NCBI GenBank assembly: GCA_017449495.1 | Contig: JAFTFO010000031.1 | Coordinates: 1 to 43,283 of the forward strand | Length of the DNA stretch: 43,283 nt | Reading direction: 5' to 3' | Origin: Prevotella sp. | Lineage (GTDB): Bacteria > Bacteroidota > Bacteroidia > Bacteroidales > Bacteroidaceae | Shown: positions 1-8,803 of the stretch, one piece after another | Numbering within the stretch: position 1 is the stretch's first letter | Layout of the letters: every line of letters starts with the position of its first letter | Notes under the pieces: generated by a model | What the model was told of the DNA's origin: nothing | Seen by the model: the letters and a program-made list of their open reading frames with translations, nothing else | The model's database searches: none | Translations under genes and position numbers: made by a program

Positions 1-35
1 CTATATGCATATCTGCTCCGATTTTGAATCGGATG

Positions 36-43
36 CAAAGGTA
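36..43 (-). promoter_or_regulatory. Promoter -7 element for a gene left of the window
   Basis: Read on the minus strand this is TACCTTTG, the Bacteroidetes -7 consensus (TAnnTTTG). It points out of the window. Just downstream of it (19-33) is a small hairpin, CCGATT-TTG-AATCGG, which would lie in the leader of the outside gene. I see nothing gene-like between 44 and 181. Confidence 0.5.
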
Positions 44-181
44 GGCATTTCAAAACCCGGACAGGGTATCGGAGGGCTAAAACGTTGTGCATGAGAATTT
101 TAATTTTGAATTTAAATAATTTTAAGAGACACTAGTGATATTAATAAGGTGTAAAAATTAGGTGGTTTCAGAAATTAAGTG

Positions 182-189
182 TAACTTTG
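182..189 (+). promoter_or_regulatory. Promoter -7 element for the small membrane peptide gene
   Basis: TAACTTTG followed by C matches the Bacteroidetes -7 element. It lies 33 bp before the ATG at 223 and probably drives the 26-aa peptide and the following lipoprotein together. Confidence 0.65.
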
Positions 190-222
190 CAACAGAAATG
201 TAATCAATAAAAAGCTATCACT

Positions 223-303
223 ATGGATATATTGCATATTATTGCTGTCGTGGCGCTGGTGGTTATCGGCGTCCTGATCTATTGGAACAAGACCAAGGGG
301 TAA
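223..303 (+). CDS. Small single-pass membrane peptide, 26 aa
   Basis: This short open frame encodes a peptide starting MDILHIIAVV. A run of hydrophobic residues (about residues 3-20) is followed by the polar tail YWNKTKG, so it should insert as a single membrane helix with a short charged C-terminus. It sits 33 bp after a consensus -7 element, ends 13 bp before the next gene on the same strand, and is the first frame that the transcript would present. These facts support it being translated. I recognise no family. It could be a micropeptide partner of the lipoprotein that follows, but that is inference. Confidence 0.6.
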   Translation: MDILHIIAVVALVVIGVLIYWNKTKG

Positions 304-316
304 TCGGGAGAATGAG

Positions 317-640
317 ATGAAAAAGACTTGGGTGTTGTCGATATCCTTGCTGATGTTGCTGGCTGTCACATCGTGCGGCGGGCAGGCCGAAGGGCAGAAG
401 AACGATCAGGAAGGTGAGCACGAGATGGAGATCATCCCGAAGGTGAAGGAACCGTCGACGGAGGTGGTGGATACGGTTGGCTTCCCCAAGGAGGCTACAG
501 GCACACCCATCACAGGTTATCAGGGCTATCCTGATGACGATCTGGTGAAAGAGTCGAAGGATGATGATCTTGTGAACTTCGCAGGAGAGGCAGATATCGA
601 CTATTATAGCGGTGGCGGTGACGATTCCGGCGGTTATTAA
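317..640 (+). CDS. Small acidic lipoprotein
   Basis: The 107-aa product begins MKKTWVLS, followed by a hydrophobic stretch and the lipobox AVTSC, with Cys20 as the predicted lipidation site. The mature part has no recognisable domain and is strongly acidic. It carries two near-copies of DDDLV (DDDLVKESK and DDDLVNFAG) and ends in a flexible Gly/Asp tail (GGGDDSGGY). It should sit in the outer or inner membrane facing the periplasm, or be exported to the surface. It is co-oriented with the 26-aa peptide 13 bp upstream and probably shares its promoter. I cannot assign a function. Confidence 0.8.
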   Translation: MKKTWVLSISLLMLLAVTSCGGQAEGQKNDQEGEHEMEIIPKVKEPSTEVVDTVGFPKEATGTPITGYQGYPDDDLVKESKDDDLVNFAGEADIDYYSGGGDDSGGY

Positions 641-652
641 GATCGGGATGCG

Positions 653-1078
653 CTATTGACGACGGAATTCAAGGGTCTTGGGTAGTTTCTGCCATTTCCC
701 GTTGTTAGGCACCTTCAGCGTACTTCCCTCCACCTGCTTCAGGACGAATACGGAATCGCTCTCAGCCTTCAGGGTAGCTGTCAGGTCCTCGCTGCCGTAG
801 TCGTTGATCATCTGTAGCGTGGCTGTCCGACCGTTATCGTCGATCTCTGCAGAGGTAATCAGCCAGCAGAAAGAGTCGTGCTGCTTCGAGAGGTAGCCGG
901 GCAACTTGCCATAGAGATCCTGTCCGGGAACGGTGATGTCCTCATGATAGAAGTCGATCCTGAGATAGACGCTATATTCTTTATTAATAAGGTACGCGCG
1001 AAAAGGTCCCTTACTCTCTTGAGCAACGACAGGGGATAGCATGAGTGCCAAGATGAATGTGGCAAATATCTTTTTCAT
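653..1078 (-). CDS. Secreted hypothetical protein, 141 aa
   Basis: It begins MKKIFATFILALMLSPVVAQ, a clear Sec signal peptide with likely cleavage after VVA (about residue 19), and no lipobox cysteine. The mature part is about 120 residues, rich in beta-prone and charged segments, with no motif that I recognise. It converges on the acidic lipoprotein gene, with only 12 bp between the two stops. Its own promoter is at 1105-1112. It is probably a periplasmic or secreted protein of unknown function. Confidence 0.8.
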   Translation of the reverse strand: MKKIFATFILALMLSPVVAQESKGPFRAYLINKEYSVYLRIDFYHEDITVPGQDLYGKLPGYLSKQHDSFCWLITSAEIDDNGRTATLQMINDYGSEDLTATLKAESDSVFVLKQVEGSTLKVPNNGKWQKLPKTLEFRRQ

Positions 1079-1104
1079 TTTCTATATCCTTTCCTATTTG
1101 CTGA

Positions 1105-1112
1105 CAAAGTTA
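1105..1112 (-). promoter_or_regulatory. Promoter -7 element for the secreted protein gene
   Basis: TAACTTTG on the minus strand, 26 bp upstream of the start at 1078. It fits the Bacteroidetes consensus. Confidence 0.6.
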
Positions 1113-1162
1113 ATAATCTAAATCATTATTTAATAGAATTATCTGAAAAAATTAGCAAATAG

Positions 1163-1195
1163 TTTGCTGAATTTAGAATAATTTAAGTAACTTTG
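1163..1195 (+). promoter_or_regulatory. Promoter (-33 and -7) of the glycogen genes
   Basis: TTTG at 1163-1166 and TAACTTTG at 1188-1195 are 21 bp apart, the layout expected for Bacteroidetes vegetative promoters. Its position rules out a coding start at a TTG at 1193 and supports the ATG at 1217. Confidence 0.75.
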
Positions 1196-1216
1196 CACCC
1201 AATTATAATTGAAACG

Positions 1217-2896
1217 ATGGCAAAAAAGCAGTTAAAGCCAGACTTCATCTTTGAGTCAAGCTGGGAAGTCTGCAACAAAGTAGGGGGAATCTATACAGTC
1301 CTTTCGACGCGAGCCAAGACCCTACAAGAGGTACTTCAGGATAAAATCATCTTCATAGGTCCTGATTTCTGGAAAGACAGCCAGAGTCCTTATTTCAAGG
1401 AGGATGGGAAACTCTTTGCCGAGTGGCAAAGTGTGGCTAAGGAGCAGGAACTGAAGGTGAGGGTAGGCCGCTGGACGGTGCCTGGAGAACCCATTGCCAT
1501 CCTTGTAGACTTTAATCCCTTTTTCGAGAAGAAGAACGATATCTATGGCTGGCTGTGGGAGAACTACGGCGTAGATTCACTGCATGCCTACGGCGACTAC
1601 GACGAGGCTTCGATGTTCTCGTATGCTGCCGCCTTGGTGGTGGAGAGCTTCTTTAAATGGAAAGAGGAAGGAGGAGAGTGGAATGTGGATACCAAGGTCG
1701 TCTATCATGCCAACGAGTGGATGTGTGGACTTGGCGCTCTCTATATCAACAATAAACTGCCTCAGGTGGGTACCGTCTTTACGACCCACGCAACGAGCAT
1801 AGGGCGTTCGATTGCCGGAAATATGAAACCCCTCTACGACTATCTCTTCGCCTACAATGGTGACCAGATGGCCGGTGAACTCAATATGCAGTCGAAGCAC
1901 TCTATAGAGAAGCAGACGGCCCATTTTGTGGACTGCTTCACCACGGTGAGCGATATTACTGCGAAGGAGTGTGTCGAGCTGCTCGACAAGCCTGTAGACG
2001 TAGTGTTGCCTAATGGCTTCGACGACAGCTTCGTGCCCAGTGCTGCTAAGTTTAACCGTAAGCGTAACCAGGCCCGCCGGAAGATGCTCGACATTGCCAA
2101 TGCGCTGTTAGGTGAAGACCTCGGCGACGATACGCTGCTCATATCGACTTCGGGCCGCTATGAGTTCCGCAACAAGGGTATCGACGTGTTTGTGGAAGCC
2201 ATGAATCGTCTTCTGCGTGACCGCGACCTGAAGAAGAAGGTGGTGGCGTTTATTGAAGTGCCCGGATGGGTGGGAGAGCCACGTAAGGATCTTCAGGAGC
2301 GGCTGAAGAGCGGCAAGAAATATGATACGCCACTCGATGTGCCTCAGGTGACACACTGGCTGCACAATATGAGCCACGACAATGTGCTGGGCATGATGAA
2401 GTTCTATGATATGCACAACCGTAAGGATGAGAAGGTGAAGGTGATCTTTCTGCCTTGCTATCTGGACGGTAATGACGGTATCGTGAACATGACATACTAT
2501 GATGTAATTCTTGGCAACGACCTGTGCATCTATCCCTCGTACTACGAGCCTTGGGGTTATACGCCGTTGGAGGCCGTGGCTTTCAGGGTGCCCTGCATCA
2601 CGACCGATCTCGCAGGCTTTGGCCTCTGGGCCAACACGGTGTTTGGTCATGAAGGGCAGATTGCGGATGGTGTGAAGGTTATCCATCGTACAGACTATAA
2701 CTACTCTGAGGTGGCTGATATTATCAAGGATACAGTGGCTGAGTTCTCGAACATGAACAAGAAACAGGTAGATGCCTGCCGCAAGAATGCCAGTGCCCTG
2801 TCGAAGAAGGCTCTTTGGAGTGAGTTCATCAAATACTATTATGAGGCTTACGACATCGCCCTCACAAAGGCTGAGGAGCGTAAGAAGTCTCTGTAA
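1217..2896 (+). CDS. Glycogen synthase, GT3 (eukaryotic-like) family
   Basis: This 559-aa enzyme should transfer glucose from a sugar nucleotide to the end of an alpha-1,4-glucan in the cytoplasm. The N-terminal motif WEVCNKVGGIYTV (about residues 16-28) is typical of the GT3 synthases of animals, fungi and Bacteroidetes, not of the GT5 GlgA family. The C-terminal donor site has the E-x7-E motif EPWGYTPLE (Glu444, Glu452). The start chosen is the ATG at 1217 (MAKKQLK), because a possible upstream TTG start overlaps the -7 element. The phosphorylase gene follows after 61 bp, so the pair makes and degrades storage glycogen. The sugar nucleotide used (UDP- or ADP-glucose) cannot be told from sequence alone. 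Confidence 0.95.
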   Translation: MAKKQLKPDFIFESSWEVCNKVGGIYTVLSTRAKTLQEVLQDKIIFIGPDFWKDSQSPYFKEDGKLFAEWQSVAKEQELKVRVGRWTVPGEPIAILVDFNPFFEKKNDIYGWLWENYGVDSLHAYGDYDEASMFSYAAALVVESFFKWKEEGGEWNVDTKVVYHANEWMCGLGALYINNKLPQVGTVFTTHATSIGRSIAGNMKPLYDYLFAYNGDQMAGELNMQSKHSIEKQTAHFVDCFTTVSDITAKECVELLDKPVDVVLPNGFDDSFVPSAAKFNRKRNQARRKMLDIANALLGEDLGDDTLLISTSGRYEFRNKGIDVFVEAMNRLLRDRDLKKKVVAFIEVPGWVGEPRKDLQERLKSGKKYDTPLDVPQVTHWLHNMSHDNVLGMMKFYDMHNRKDEKVKVIFLPCYLDGNDGIVNMTYYDVILGNDLCIYPSYYEPWGYTPLEAVAFRVPCITTDLAGFGLWANTVFGHEGQIADGVKVIHRTDYNYSEVADIIKDTVAEFSNMNKKQVDACRKNASALSKKALWSEFIKYYYEAYDIALTKAEERKKSL

Positions 2897-2957
2897 AACG
2901 AGAAAGTGAGAAGGAAACAAACAGAATAGAATTCAAATATATAAATTTGAGAGCATT

Positions 2958-5537
2958 ATGAAAATTAAAGCAGATTACACAAACGCCCCGGCTTGGCGGA
3001 TGCTGACCGTGAAGGCCACCCTCCCTGAGGAACTGAAGTGTTTGGATGAGATTGCCCACAATATGTGGTGGGTATGGAATTATGAGGCCCGTGACCTGTT
3101 CCGCGACCTCGACCCTGAACTGTATCATGAGGTGAAGCATAACCCTGTGATGTTGCTGGAGCGTCTCAGCTTTGCACGCAAGGAAGAGATTTTGAAGGAT
3201 AAGGCGCTGTTGAAGCGCGTCAAGAACGTCTACGACTTGTTCCGTAAGTACATGGATGTGAAGCCCGACGCAAAGCGTCCGTCGGTAGCCTACTTCTGTA
3301 TGGAGTATGGTATCCATTCAGCCTTGAAGATTTATTCAGGCGGTCTTGGAATGTTGGCCGGTGACTATGTGAAAGAGGCTTCCGACTCTAACGTAGACAT
3401 GTGTGCCGTAGGTTTCCTGTATCGCTTCGGCTACTTCACACAGAGCCTCTCTATGGATGGTCAGCAGATCGCCAACTACGAGACTCAGAACTTCGGCAGT
3501 CTGCCCATCGAGCGCCAGCTCGATAAAGACGGCAATCCGCTGGTGATCGACGTGCCCTATACCAACTATCAGGTTCACGCTTATGTCTGGCGTGTGAATG
3601 TTGGTCGTGTGAAGCTATATCTGCTTGACACAGACAACGAGATGAACTCTGACTTCGACAAGCCCATCACCCATGCACTCTATGGTGGTGACTGGGAGAA
3701 CCGTCTGAAGCAGGAGATCCTGTTGGGTATCGGCGGTATGCTGCTGCTGAAGAAGCTCGGCATCAAGAAGGATGTGTATCACTGCAACGAGGGCCATGCT
3801 GCTCTCTGTAACTTGCAGCGTCTGTGCGACTATATCGAGGAAGACGGTCTGACCTTCAACCAGGCAATGGAGTTGGTTCGTGCCTCTTCTCTCTATACCG
3901 TTCATACCCCGGTGCCTGCCGGACATGACTATTTCGACGAAGGACTCTTCGGCAAGTACATGGGTGGTTATCCCCAGAAGCTCGGCATCTCATGGGATGA
4001 GTTCATCGGCATGGGACGTACGAACCCCGACGATCATAACGAGAAGTTCTGTATGTCGACCTTTGCCTGCAACACTTGCCAGGAGGTCAACGGTGTGTCA
4101 ATGCTTCACGGCTGGGTATCCCAGAAGATGTTCGCTCCCATCTGGAATGGCTACTATCCCGAGGAGAACCATGTGGGCTATGTGACCAATGGTGTACACT
4201 TCCCCACCTGGTGTGCTACAGAGTGGCGTAAGATATATGCCAAGTACTTCGACGAGAAGCACATGAGCGACCAGTCGAACGAGGACATCTGGCATGGTAT
4301 CTACGACTGTCCTGACGAGGAGATCTGGTCTACTCGTATGGCCTTGAAGCAGAAGCTCTTCGACTATATCAAGGAGCAGTTCCGCGAGACTTGGCTGAAG
4401 AATCAGGGCGATCCTTCCCGTGTGGTTTCTCTGTTAGAGAAGATGAACCCCAATGCATTGGTTATCGGCTTCTGCCGTCGCTTTGCTACTTATAAGCGTG
4501 CTCACCTACTGTTCACCGATCTGGATCGCCTCAGTAAGATCGTGAACGATCCTGAGCATCCCGTGATCTTCCTTTTTGCCGGTAAGGCCCATCCCGCCGA
4601 TGGTGCTGGCCAGGGACTGATTAAGAAGATCTATGAGATCTCGCAGCGTCCAGAGTTCCTTGGTAAGATCATCTTCCTTGAGGACTATGACTTCCTGCTG
4701 GCCCGTCGTCTGGTATCAGGTGTTGATATCTGGATGAATACGCCGACACGTCCGCTTGAGGCCTCTGGTACCTCTGGTGAGAAGGCCGAGATGAATGGCG
4801 TCGTGAACCTCTCCGTGAAGGATGGCTGGTGGTTAGAGGGCTATCGTGAGGGTGCCGGCTGGGCACTCACCGAGAAGCGCACCTACCAGAATCAGGGCTA
4901 TCAGGATCAGCTCGATGCTGCTACTATCTATGGCCTGCTGGAGAACGAGATCGTACCTCTTTATTATAATAAGGATAAGAAGGGCATCAGTAAGGGTTGG
5001 ATCAAGGTCATCAAGAACTCTATCGCACAGATTGCTCCTCACTACACGATGAAGCGTCAACTTGACGATTACTACAGCAAGTTCTACGAGAAGGAGGCAA
5101 AGCGCTTCAAGGAACTCTCGAAGAACGACAACCGTCTGGCTAAGGACATTGCCCAGTGGAAGGAGACCGTCTCTGAGAGATGGGATGCCATCAACGTGGT
5201 TTCTGCTGAGTGGAACTTCCCTGTAACTGGTGCAGAGGCTGGTCAGAAGTACACCTTGAGGTACGTCATCAATGAGCAAGGTCTCGACGATGCTGTCGCT
5301 CTGGAGAAGGTGAATGTATTGATTAGCAAGGAGGGCGAGGAGAAGGTCTTCTCTGTAGAGCCTCTGAAGATGACAGGTCATGAGGGTAACAACTATACCT
5401 TCGAGGCTGAGTTGTCTCCGAAGCAGTTTGGTCAGTACAAGAGCGCCATCCGTATGTATCCGAAGAACAAGAATCTGCCTCACCGTCAGGACTTCTGCTA
5501 TGTGAAGTGGCTGGAGCTGCCTGCATACAATAATTAA
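2958..5537 (+). CDS. glgP: Alpha-glucan (glycogen) phosphorylase, GT35
   Basis: The 859-aa protein releases glucose-1-phosphate from alpha-1,4-glucans using pyridoxal phosphate. It belongs to the 'short N-terminus' alpha-glucan phosphorylase type common in bacteria: an N-terminal helical extension with [14 protein letters not shown], then [19 protein letters not shown]. The PLP lysine is expected at Lys609, in [14 protein letters not shown]. About 130 residues after the catalytic part (from about residue 730) look like a beta-rich accessory domain. It follows the glycogen synthase by 61 bp, and TAAATTTG at 2942-2949 could add a weak internal promoter. Both genes end at the hairpin at 5569-5600. 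Confidence 0.95.
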   Translation: MKIKADYTNAPAWRMLTVKATLPEELKCLDEIAHNMWWVWNYEARDLFRDLDPELYHEVKHNPVMLLERLSFARKEEILKDKALLKRVKNVYDLFRKYMDVKPDAKRPSVAYFCMEYGIHSALKIYSGGLGMLAGDYVKEASDSNVDMCAVGFLYRFGYFTQSLSMDGQQIANYETQNFGSLPIERQLDKDGNPLVIDVPYTNYQVHAYVWRVNVGRVKLYLLDTDNEMNSDFDKPITHALYGGDWENRLKQEILLGIGGMLLLKKLGIKKDVYHCNEGHAALCNLQRLCDYIEEDGLTFNQAMELVRASSLYTVHTPVPAGHDYFDEGLFGKYMGGYPQKLGISWDEFIGMGRTNPDDHNEKFCMSTFACNTCQEVNGVSMLHGWVSQKMFAPIWNGYYPEENHVGYVTNGVHFPTWCATEWRKIYAKYFDEKHMSDQSNEDIWHGIYDCPDEEIWSTRMALKQKLFDYIKEQFRETWLKNQGDPSRVVSLLEKMNPNALVIGFCRRFATYKRAHLLFTDLDRLSKIVNDPEHPVIFLFAGKAHPADGAGQGLIKKIYEISQRPEFLGKIIFLEDYDFLLARRLVSGVDIWMNTPTRPLEASGTSGEKAEMNGVVNLSVKDGWWLEGYREGAGWALTEKRTYQNQGYQDQLDAATIYGLLENEIVPLYYNKDKKGISKGWIKVIKNSIAQIAPHYTMKRQLDDYYSKFYEKEAKRFKELSKNDNRLAKDIAQWKETVSERWDAINVVSAEWNFPVTGAEAGQKYTLRYVINEQGLDDAVALEKVNVLISKEGEEKVFSVEPLKMTGHEGNNYTFEAELSPKQFGQYKSAIRMYPKNKNLPHRQDFCYVKWLELPAYNN

Positions 5538-5568
5538 TCGGTCCTGAAGAGACAGAAATCATTAACTT

Positions 5569-5600
5569 AAGCGCCCGGGTTCATTTGAACTCGGGCGCTT
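5569..5600. terminator. Bidirectional terminator between convergent operons
   Basis: A 15-bp stem, AAGCGCCCGGGTTCA / TGAACTCGGGCGCTT, with a 2-nt gap and one G-T pair. It lies between glgP (plus) and the minus-strand lipoprotein gene. The stop codon of the latter (5581-5583) is inside the stem. Confidence 0.85.
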
Positions 5601-6147
5601 TATAGTTCTGGTTGATATACTGGCCAATGGGATTGTCACTGTTTCGGCGGGCGGTATTGAGGATACAGTCCGACATCCGGCGGTGCAAGCTGTCTATCTT
5701 CTGAACCCTCAGCAGTTGTGTTGCACTGTCGGCTACAGGCAGTAGTGAAGTCTTGACCACTTCTTGCCCGAGTATCCGGATGGAGTCGTTCAGTTGCTGC
5801 CATGTATTGTTGATGGTCGTGCCAGAGACGCGATTCCTTTCAGGTGTCAGTGCTAACTCAACAGTTATATGAGTTGGCTCAAGGAAGAAAAAGACTGTAC
5901 TCTCGGGCCTTTTCTTGGAGTATATCTGGCATAATGCAGTGGTTTCCGTCTCTCCAGAGAATGTGAACTTCCCGTCGGCAATTAGAGTGGTAGCGATAGG
6001 AGTGCCTCCATCGGATTCGTACCGCATACAGATGGTATCTCCATCGTTGAAGTCGCGTGCGAATCCGTTGATCTGATAAACATTGGACTGACAGGAGAGG
6101 CAGAAGATGCCCCCAACTGTCAGTCCAAGAATTGGCTTGGTGCTCAT
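5581..6147 (-). CDS. DUF4369-like lipoprotein
   Basis: The 188-aa product starts MSTKPILGLTVGGIF and has Cys19 in CLSCQ as a possible lipidation site, though the lipobox is not ideal. Residues of about 22-110 (YQINGFARDF, then IADGKFTFSG) resemble the DUF4369 domain that often precedes thioredoxin-like domains in Bacteroidetes. No CxxC thioredoxin part follows, so only the leading domain plus a helical tail is present. I chose the ATG at 6147, 7 bp after the prs stop; a longer frame would overlap prs. It is the last gene of a three-gene run with prs and the ThiE-like gene. Function unknown; probably a periplasmic envelope protein. Confidence 0.75.
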   Translation of the reverse strand: MSTKPILGLTVGGIFCLSCQSNVYQINGFARDFNDGDTICMRYESDGGTPIATTLIADGKFTFSGETETTALCQIYSKKRPESTVFFFLEPTHITVELALTPERNRVSGTTINNTWQQLNDSIRILGQEVVKTSLLPVADSATQLLRVQKIDSLHRRMSDCILNTARRNSDNPIGQYINQNYKAPEFK

Positions 6148-6154
6148 GCTATCA

Positions 6155-7093
6155 TTAGATGAGATAGAGGTCGCTGATACTCTCGTTGCGGATGACACGG
6201 CGGATGGCCTCTGCGAAGGTGTCGGCCACAGAGAGTTGCTTTACCTTGGCGCAACGCTGGGTGTATGGGATGGAGTCTGTAAAGACAATCTCCTCGAGAG
6301 CAGATGCCTGAACACGTTCGCTGGCTGGACCACTCATGACACAGTGTGAGGCACAGGCCCTGACGGTCTTGGCGCCATGCTCCTTCATGAGGTCTGCTGC
6401 CTTGGTAATGGTGCCAGCCGTATCAACCATATCGTCGATAATTACTACGTTCTTCCCTTCCACTTCGCCAATAATCTGCATGGTGGCCACCACATTGGCA
6501 CGGGCACGGGTCTTATTGCAGAGGACAAGTGGACAGCCCAGATACTTGGCATAGGTGTTGGCACGTTTCGAACCGCCTACATCGGGTGAGGCGATGACCA
6601 GGTCTTCAAGATGCAGGCTCTGCAGATAAGGCAGTATGACACCAGAGGCATAGAGATGGTCTACCGGTACGTCGAAGAATCCCTGAATCTGGTCTGCATG
6701 CAGATCCATCGTGATGACTCGGTTCACACCAGCCACACTGAGCAGGTCGGCCACGAGTTTGGCACCAATGCTGACACGTGGTTTGTCCTTACGATCTTGT
6801 CGAGCCCATCCGAAATAGGGGATGACGGCATTGATGGTGCGGGCAGAAGCACGTTTGGCTGCGTCAATCATCAGCAACAGTTCCATCAGGTTGTCGGAGT
6901 TGGGGAAAGTGCTCTGAACAAGGAAGATATCGCGGCCACGTATACTCTCCTCGTATGAAACAGCAAATTCTCCATCGGAAAATTTAGTGATTTGCAGTTG
7001 CCCTAACGGACATCCCAAGCTTTGGCAGATTTTCTCTGCCAGGTATTTCGTGGCGGTGCCAGAGAATACCATGTAGGAGTTATTCTCACTCAT
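6155..7093 (-). CDS. prs: Ribose-phosphate pyrophosphokinase
   Basis: This cytoplasmic enzyme makes PRPP from ribose-5-phosphate and ATP, for nucleotide, histidine and tryptophan synthesis. The 312-aa length is normal for class I enzymes. The metal/ATP region MDLHADQIQGFFDVP is at residues 129-143, and the PRPP loop DDMVDTAGT at 220-228. FGWARQDRK (94-102) is the flexible loop. It is 28 bp downstream of the ThiE-like gene and 7 bp upstream of the DUF4369-like gene, with no promoter of its own visible, so it is probably co-transcribed from 7760-7767. Confidence 0.97.
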   Translation of the reverse strand: MSENNSYMVFSGTATKYLAEKICQSLGCPLGQLQITKFSDGEFAVSYEESIRGRDIFLVQSTFPNSDNLMELLLMIDAAKRASARTINAVIPYFGWARQDRKDKPRVSIGAKLVADLLSVAGVNRVITMDLHADQIQGFFDVPVDHLYASGVILPYLQSLHLEDLVIASPDVGGSKRANTYAKYLGCPLVLCNKTRARANVVATMQIIGEVEGKNVVIIDDMVDTAGTITKAADLMKEHGAKTVRACASHCVMSGPASERVQASALEEIVFTDSIPYTQRCAKVKQLSVADTFAEAIRRVIRNESISDLYLI

Positions 7094-7121
7094 CTTTTTA
7101 TAGTTTTATTCTATTCTATTT

Positions 7122-7730
7122 CTATTCTATGGCCTTACGAAGACGCTCAAAGCGATTGAGCAATTCTTTATAGTCTATCTCGTTGTGAATATTGAATCTA
7201 TTCCACAGATCACCACAGATGACGACGCCCCCGAATCCCAGATCCTTTGCTTCCTTGGCATTGTCAAGGTTCATTCCGCCTAAGGCGTAGACCTTCTTGT
7301 CTATCAGTCCCTGCCGTGAGGCTTCCTTCAGTTCCTCATAAGTGAACGACGATTTTTCCTCAGGATGAGTCTGGCTGTCGTGGATACAATGCAGGAAGAC
7401 ATAGTTGGAATGTTTTTTGGCCTCCTTCAACTCACTGATGGCATGGCAGGTGCGAGAGATATTACCTTTATAGCCAGCGGGTGGTTCCGTAAAGGCATCG
7501 TCAATGTGGATACCTCGCAGCCGATATTCCTCCTTTAAGTAGAAGTGGCTGTGAACAGTGATCTTGTTGTGATAGTCCTCTCCCAACAGTGTCAGCAGCC
7601 GTTCGGAATACATCGGCGAGGCTCCTGGTTTGTCCAGGTGTAGATTCTCAAGACCCTCCTCGAAAAGGTCGGCTAAGATCTTGTCTTCTTCCACGAAGAA
7701 CGTGGGTTTGGTGATGACTATTAGTTTCAT
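7122..7730 (-). CDS. Divergent thiamine-phosphate-synthase-like (ThiE/TenI fold) protein
   Basis: The 202-aa protein has the layout of a ThiE TIM barrel: MKLIVITKP at the N-terminus, HSHFYL (about 60-65), LRGIHIDD in the middle, and YALGGMNLDNAKEAKDLG near the C-terminus as the phosphate-binding strand and helix. Some family positions look altered. The segment that in ThiE carries the substrate-binding arginine/lysine reads LHLDKPGAS, and the loop usually close to SP-F-T reads IHDSQTHPEEKSSFT. It may therefore be a TenI-like or repurposed protein instead of a true TMP synthase. The start at 7730 is 29 bp after the -7 element; an upstream in-frame start would overlap the promoter. No other thiamine gene is nearby. 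Confidence 0.75.
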   Translation of the reverse strand: MKLIVITKPTFFVEEDKILADLFEEGLENLHLDKPGASPMYSERLLTLLGEDYHNKITVHSHFYLKEEYRLRGIHIDDAFTEPPAGYKGNISRTCHAISELKEAKKHSNYVFLHCIHDSQTHPEEKSSFTYEELKEASRQGLIDKKVYALGGMNLDNAKEAKDLGFGGVVICGDLWNRFNIHNEIDYKELLNRFERLRKAIE

Positions 7731-7759
7731 TTTATTGCAATCAGTCTCTTTCCGAAGTG

Positions 7760-7767
7760 CAAACTTA
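7760..7767 (-). promoter_or_regulatory. Promoter -7 element of the ThiE-like/prs operon
   Basis: TAAGTTTG on the minus strand, followed by C. It is divergent from the fabD promoter, which lies about 75 bp away. Confidence 0.65.
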
Positions 7768-7841
7768 CACAAAATTTTCGATATTCGCACGTCTTTTGCT
7801 AAAAAAATGGTTGCAGAGGCTCTTTTTTCAGATTTTTATCG

Positions 7842-7849
7842 TAATTTTG
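7842..7849 (+). promoter_or_regulatory. Promoter -7 element of the fabD operon
   Basis: TAATTTTG followed by C, 58 bp before the fabD ATG. The leader in between is A-rich and has AAAAGG-like repeats, with no clear Shine-Dalgarno. Confidence 0.6.
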
Positions 7850-7907
7850 CAGGCCGAAAGGAGCAAGAAAAGGTAAAAAGGTATAAAAATAAAAAGGTTA
7901 AAAAGAA

Positions 7908-8798
7908 ATGAAAGCATTTGTTTTTCCCGGACAGGGAGCACAGTTTGTAGGAATGGGTAAGGATCTGTATGACACCAACCCACTGGCAAAGGAATTATTC
8001 GAGAAAGCTAATGACATCCTTGGATATCGCATTACAGACATTATGTTTGAAGGCACCGATGAAGAACTGAAGCAGACGAAGGTGACCCAGCCGGCAGTCT
8101 TCCTCCATAGCGTGATCTCTGCCCTCTGCATGGGTGACGCTTTCCAGCCTGCCATGGCTGCAGGTCACTCACTTGGTGAGTTCTCTGCTTTGGTGGCTGC
8201 TGGCGCCCTTAGTTTCGAGGACGGTCTGAAACTGGTCTATGCTCGTGCTATGGCTATGCAGAAAGCCTGTGAGGCTCAGCCCTCTACGATGGCTGCCATC
8301 ATCGCATTACCTTTCGATAAGATTGAGGAGGTGTGCGCCGAGGTCAGCAAGATGGGTAAGGGCGTAGTGGTTCCTGCTAACTATAACTGCCCAGGACAGT
8401 TGGTGATCTCAGGTAATATCGAGGCTATCGACGAGGCATGCGAGCAGCTGAAAGCCGCTGGTGCCAAGCGTGCCCTGCCACTGAAGGTAGGTGGTGCCTT
8501 CCACTCTCCGCTGATGCAGCCTGCCAAGGATGAACTTCAGGCAGCTATCGAGAAGACGGACATTAAGGCTCCGAAGTGCCCTGTCTATCAGAATGTTGAT
8601 GGAAAACCCCATACTGATCCCGCAGAGATTAAGGCCAACCTGATTGCTCAGCTGACTGCTTCCGTACGTTGGGCCCAGAGTGTGGAGAACATGATTGCCG
8701 ATGGCGCAGACGACTTCACTGAGTGCGGTCCCGGTAAGGCTCTGCAGGGTATGATTGCAAAGATCAACAAAGAGGTTGCCGCTCACGGCATTGAATAA
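7908..8798 (+). CDS. fabD: Malonyl-CoA:ACP transacylase
   Basis: It moves malonyl groups from CoA to acyl carrier protein for fatty-acid synthesis in the cytoplasm. The 296-aa length is normal. FPGQGAQFVGMG lies at the N-terminus. The nucleophile is Ser88 in AAGHSLGEFSAL, and the catalytic His199 lies in GGAFHSPLM. It is the first gene of a three-gene run with a GH13 enzyme (5-bp gap) and an AlaX-like gene. No other fab genes are near, so the grouping is transcriptional convenience as far as I can tell. Confidence 0.97.
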   Translation: MKAFVFPGQGAQFVGMGKDLYDTNPLAKELFEKANDILGYRITDIMFEGTDEELKQTKVTQPAVFLHSVISALCMGDAFQPAMAAGHSLGEFSALVAAGALSFEDGLKLVYARAMAMQKACEAQPSTMAAIIALPFDKIEEVCAEVSKMGKGVVVPANYNCPGQLVISGNIEAIDEACEQLKAAGAKRALPLKVGGAFHSPLMQPAKDELQAAIEKTDIKAPKCPVYQNVDGKPHTDPAEIKANLIAQLTASVRWAQSVENMIADGADDFTECGPGKALQGMIAKINKEVAAHGIE

Positions 8799-8803
8799 GC
8801 CAC

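Noticed and set aside
1193-1216. A TTG start that would add eight residues to glycogen synthase
   Set aside because: It overlaps the -7 element TAACTTTG; the ATG at 1217 fits the family start.
2108-2920. A 270-codon frame opposite glycogen synthase
   Set aside because: Antisense shadow; synthase coding is certain and the antisense product shows no domain.
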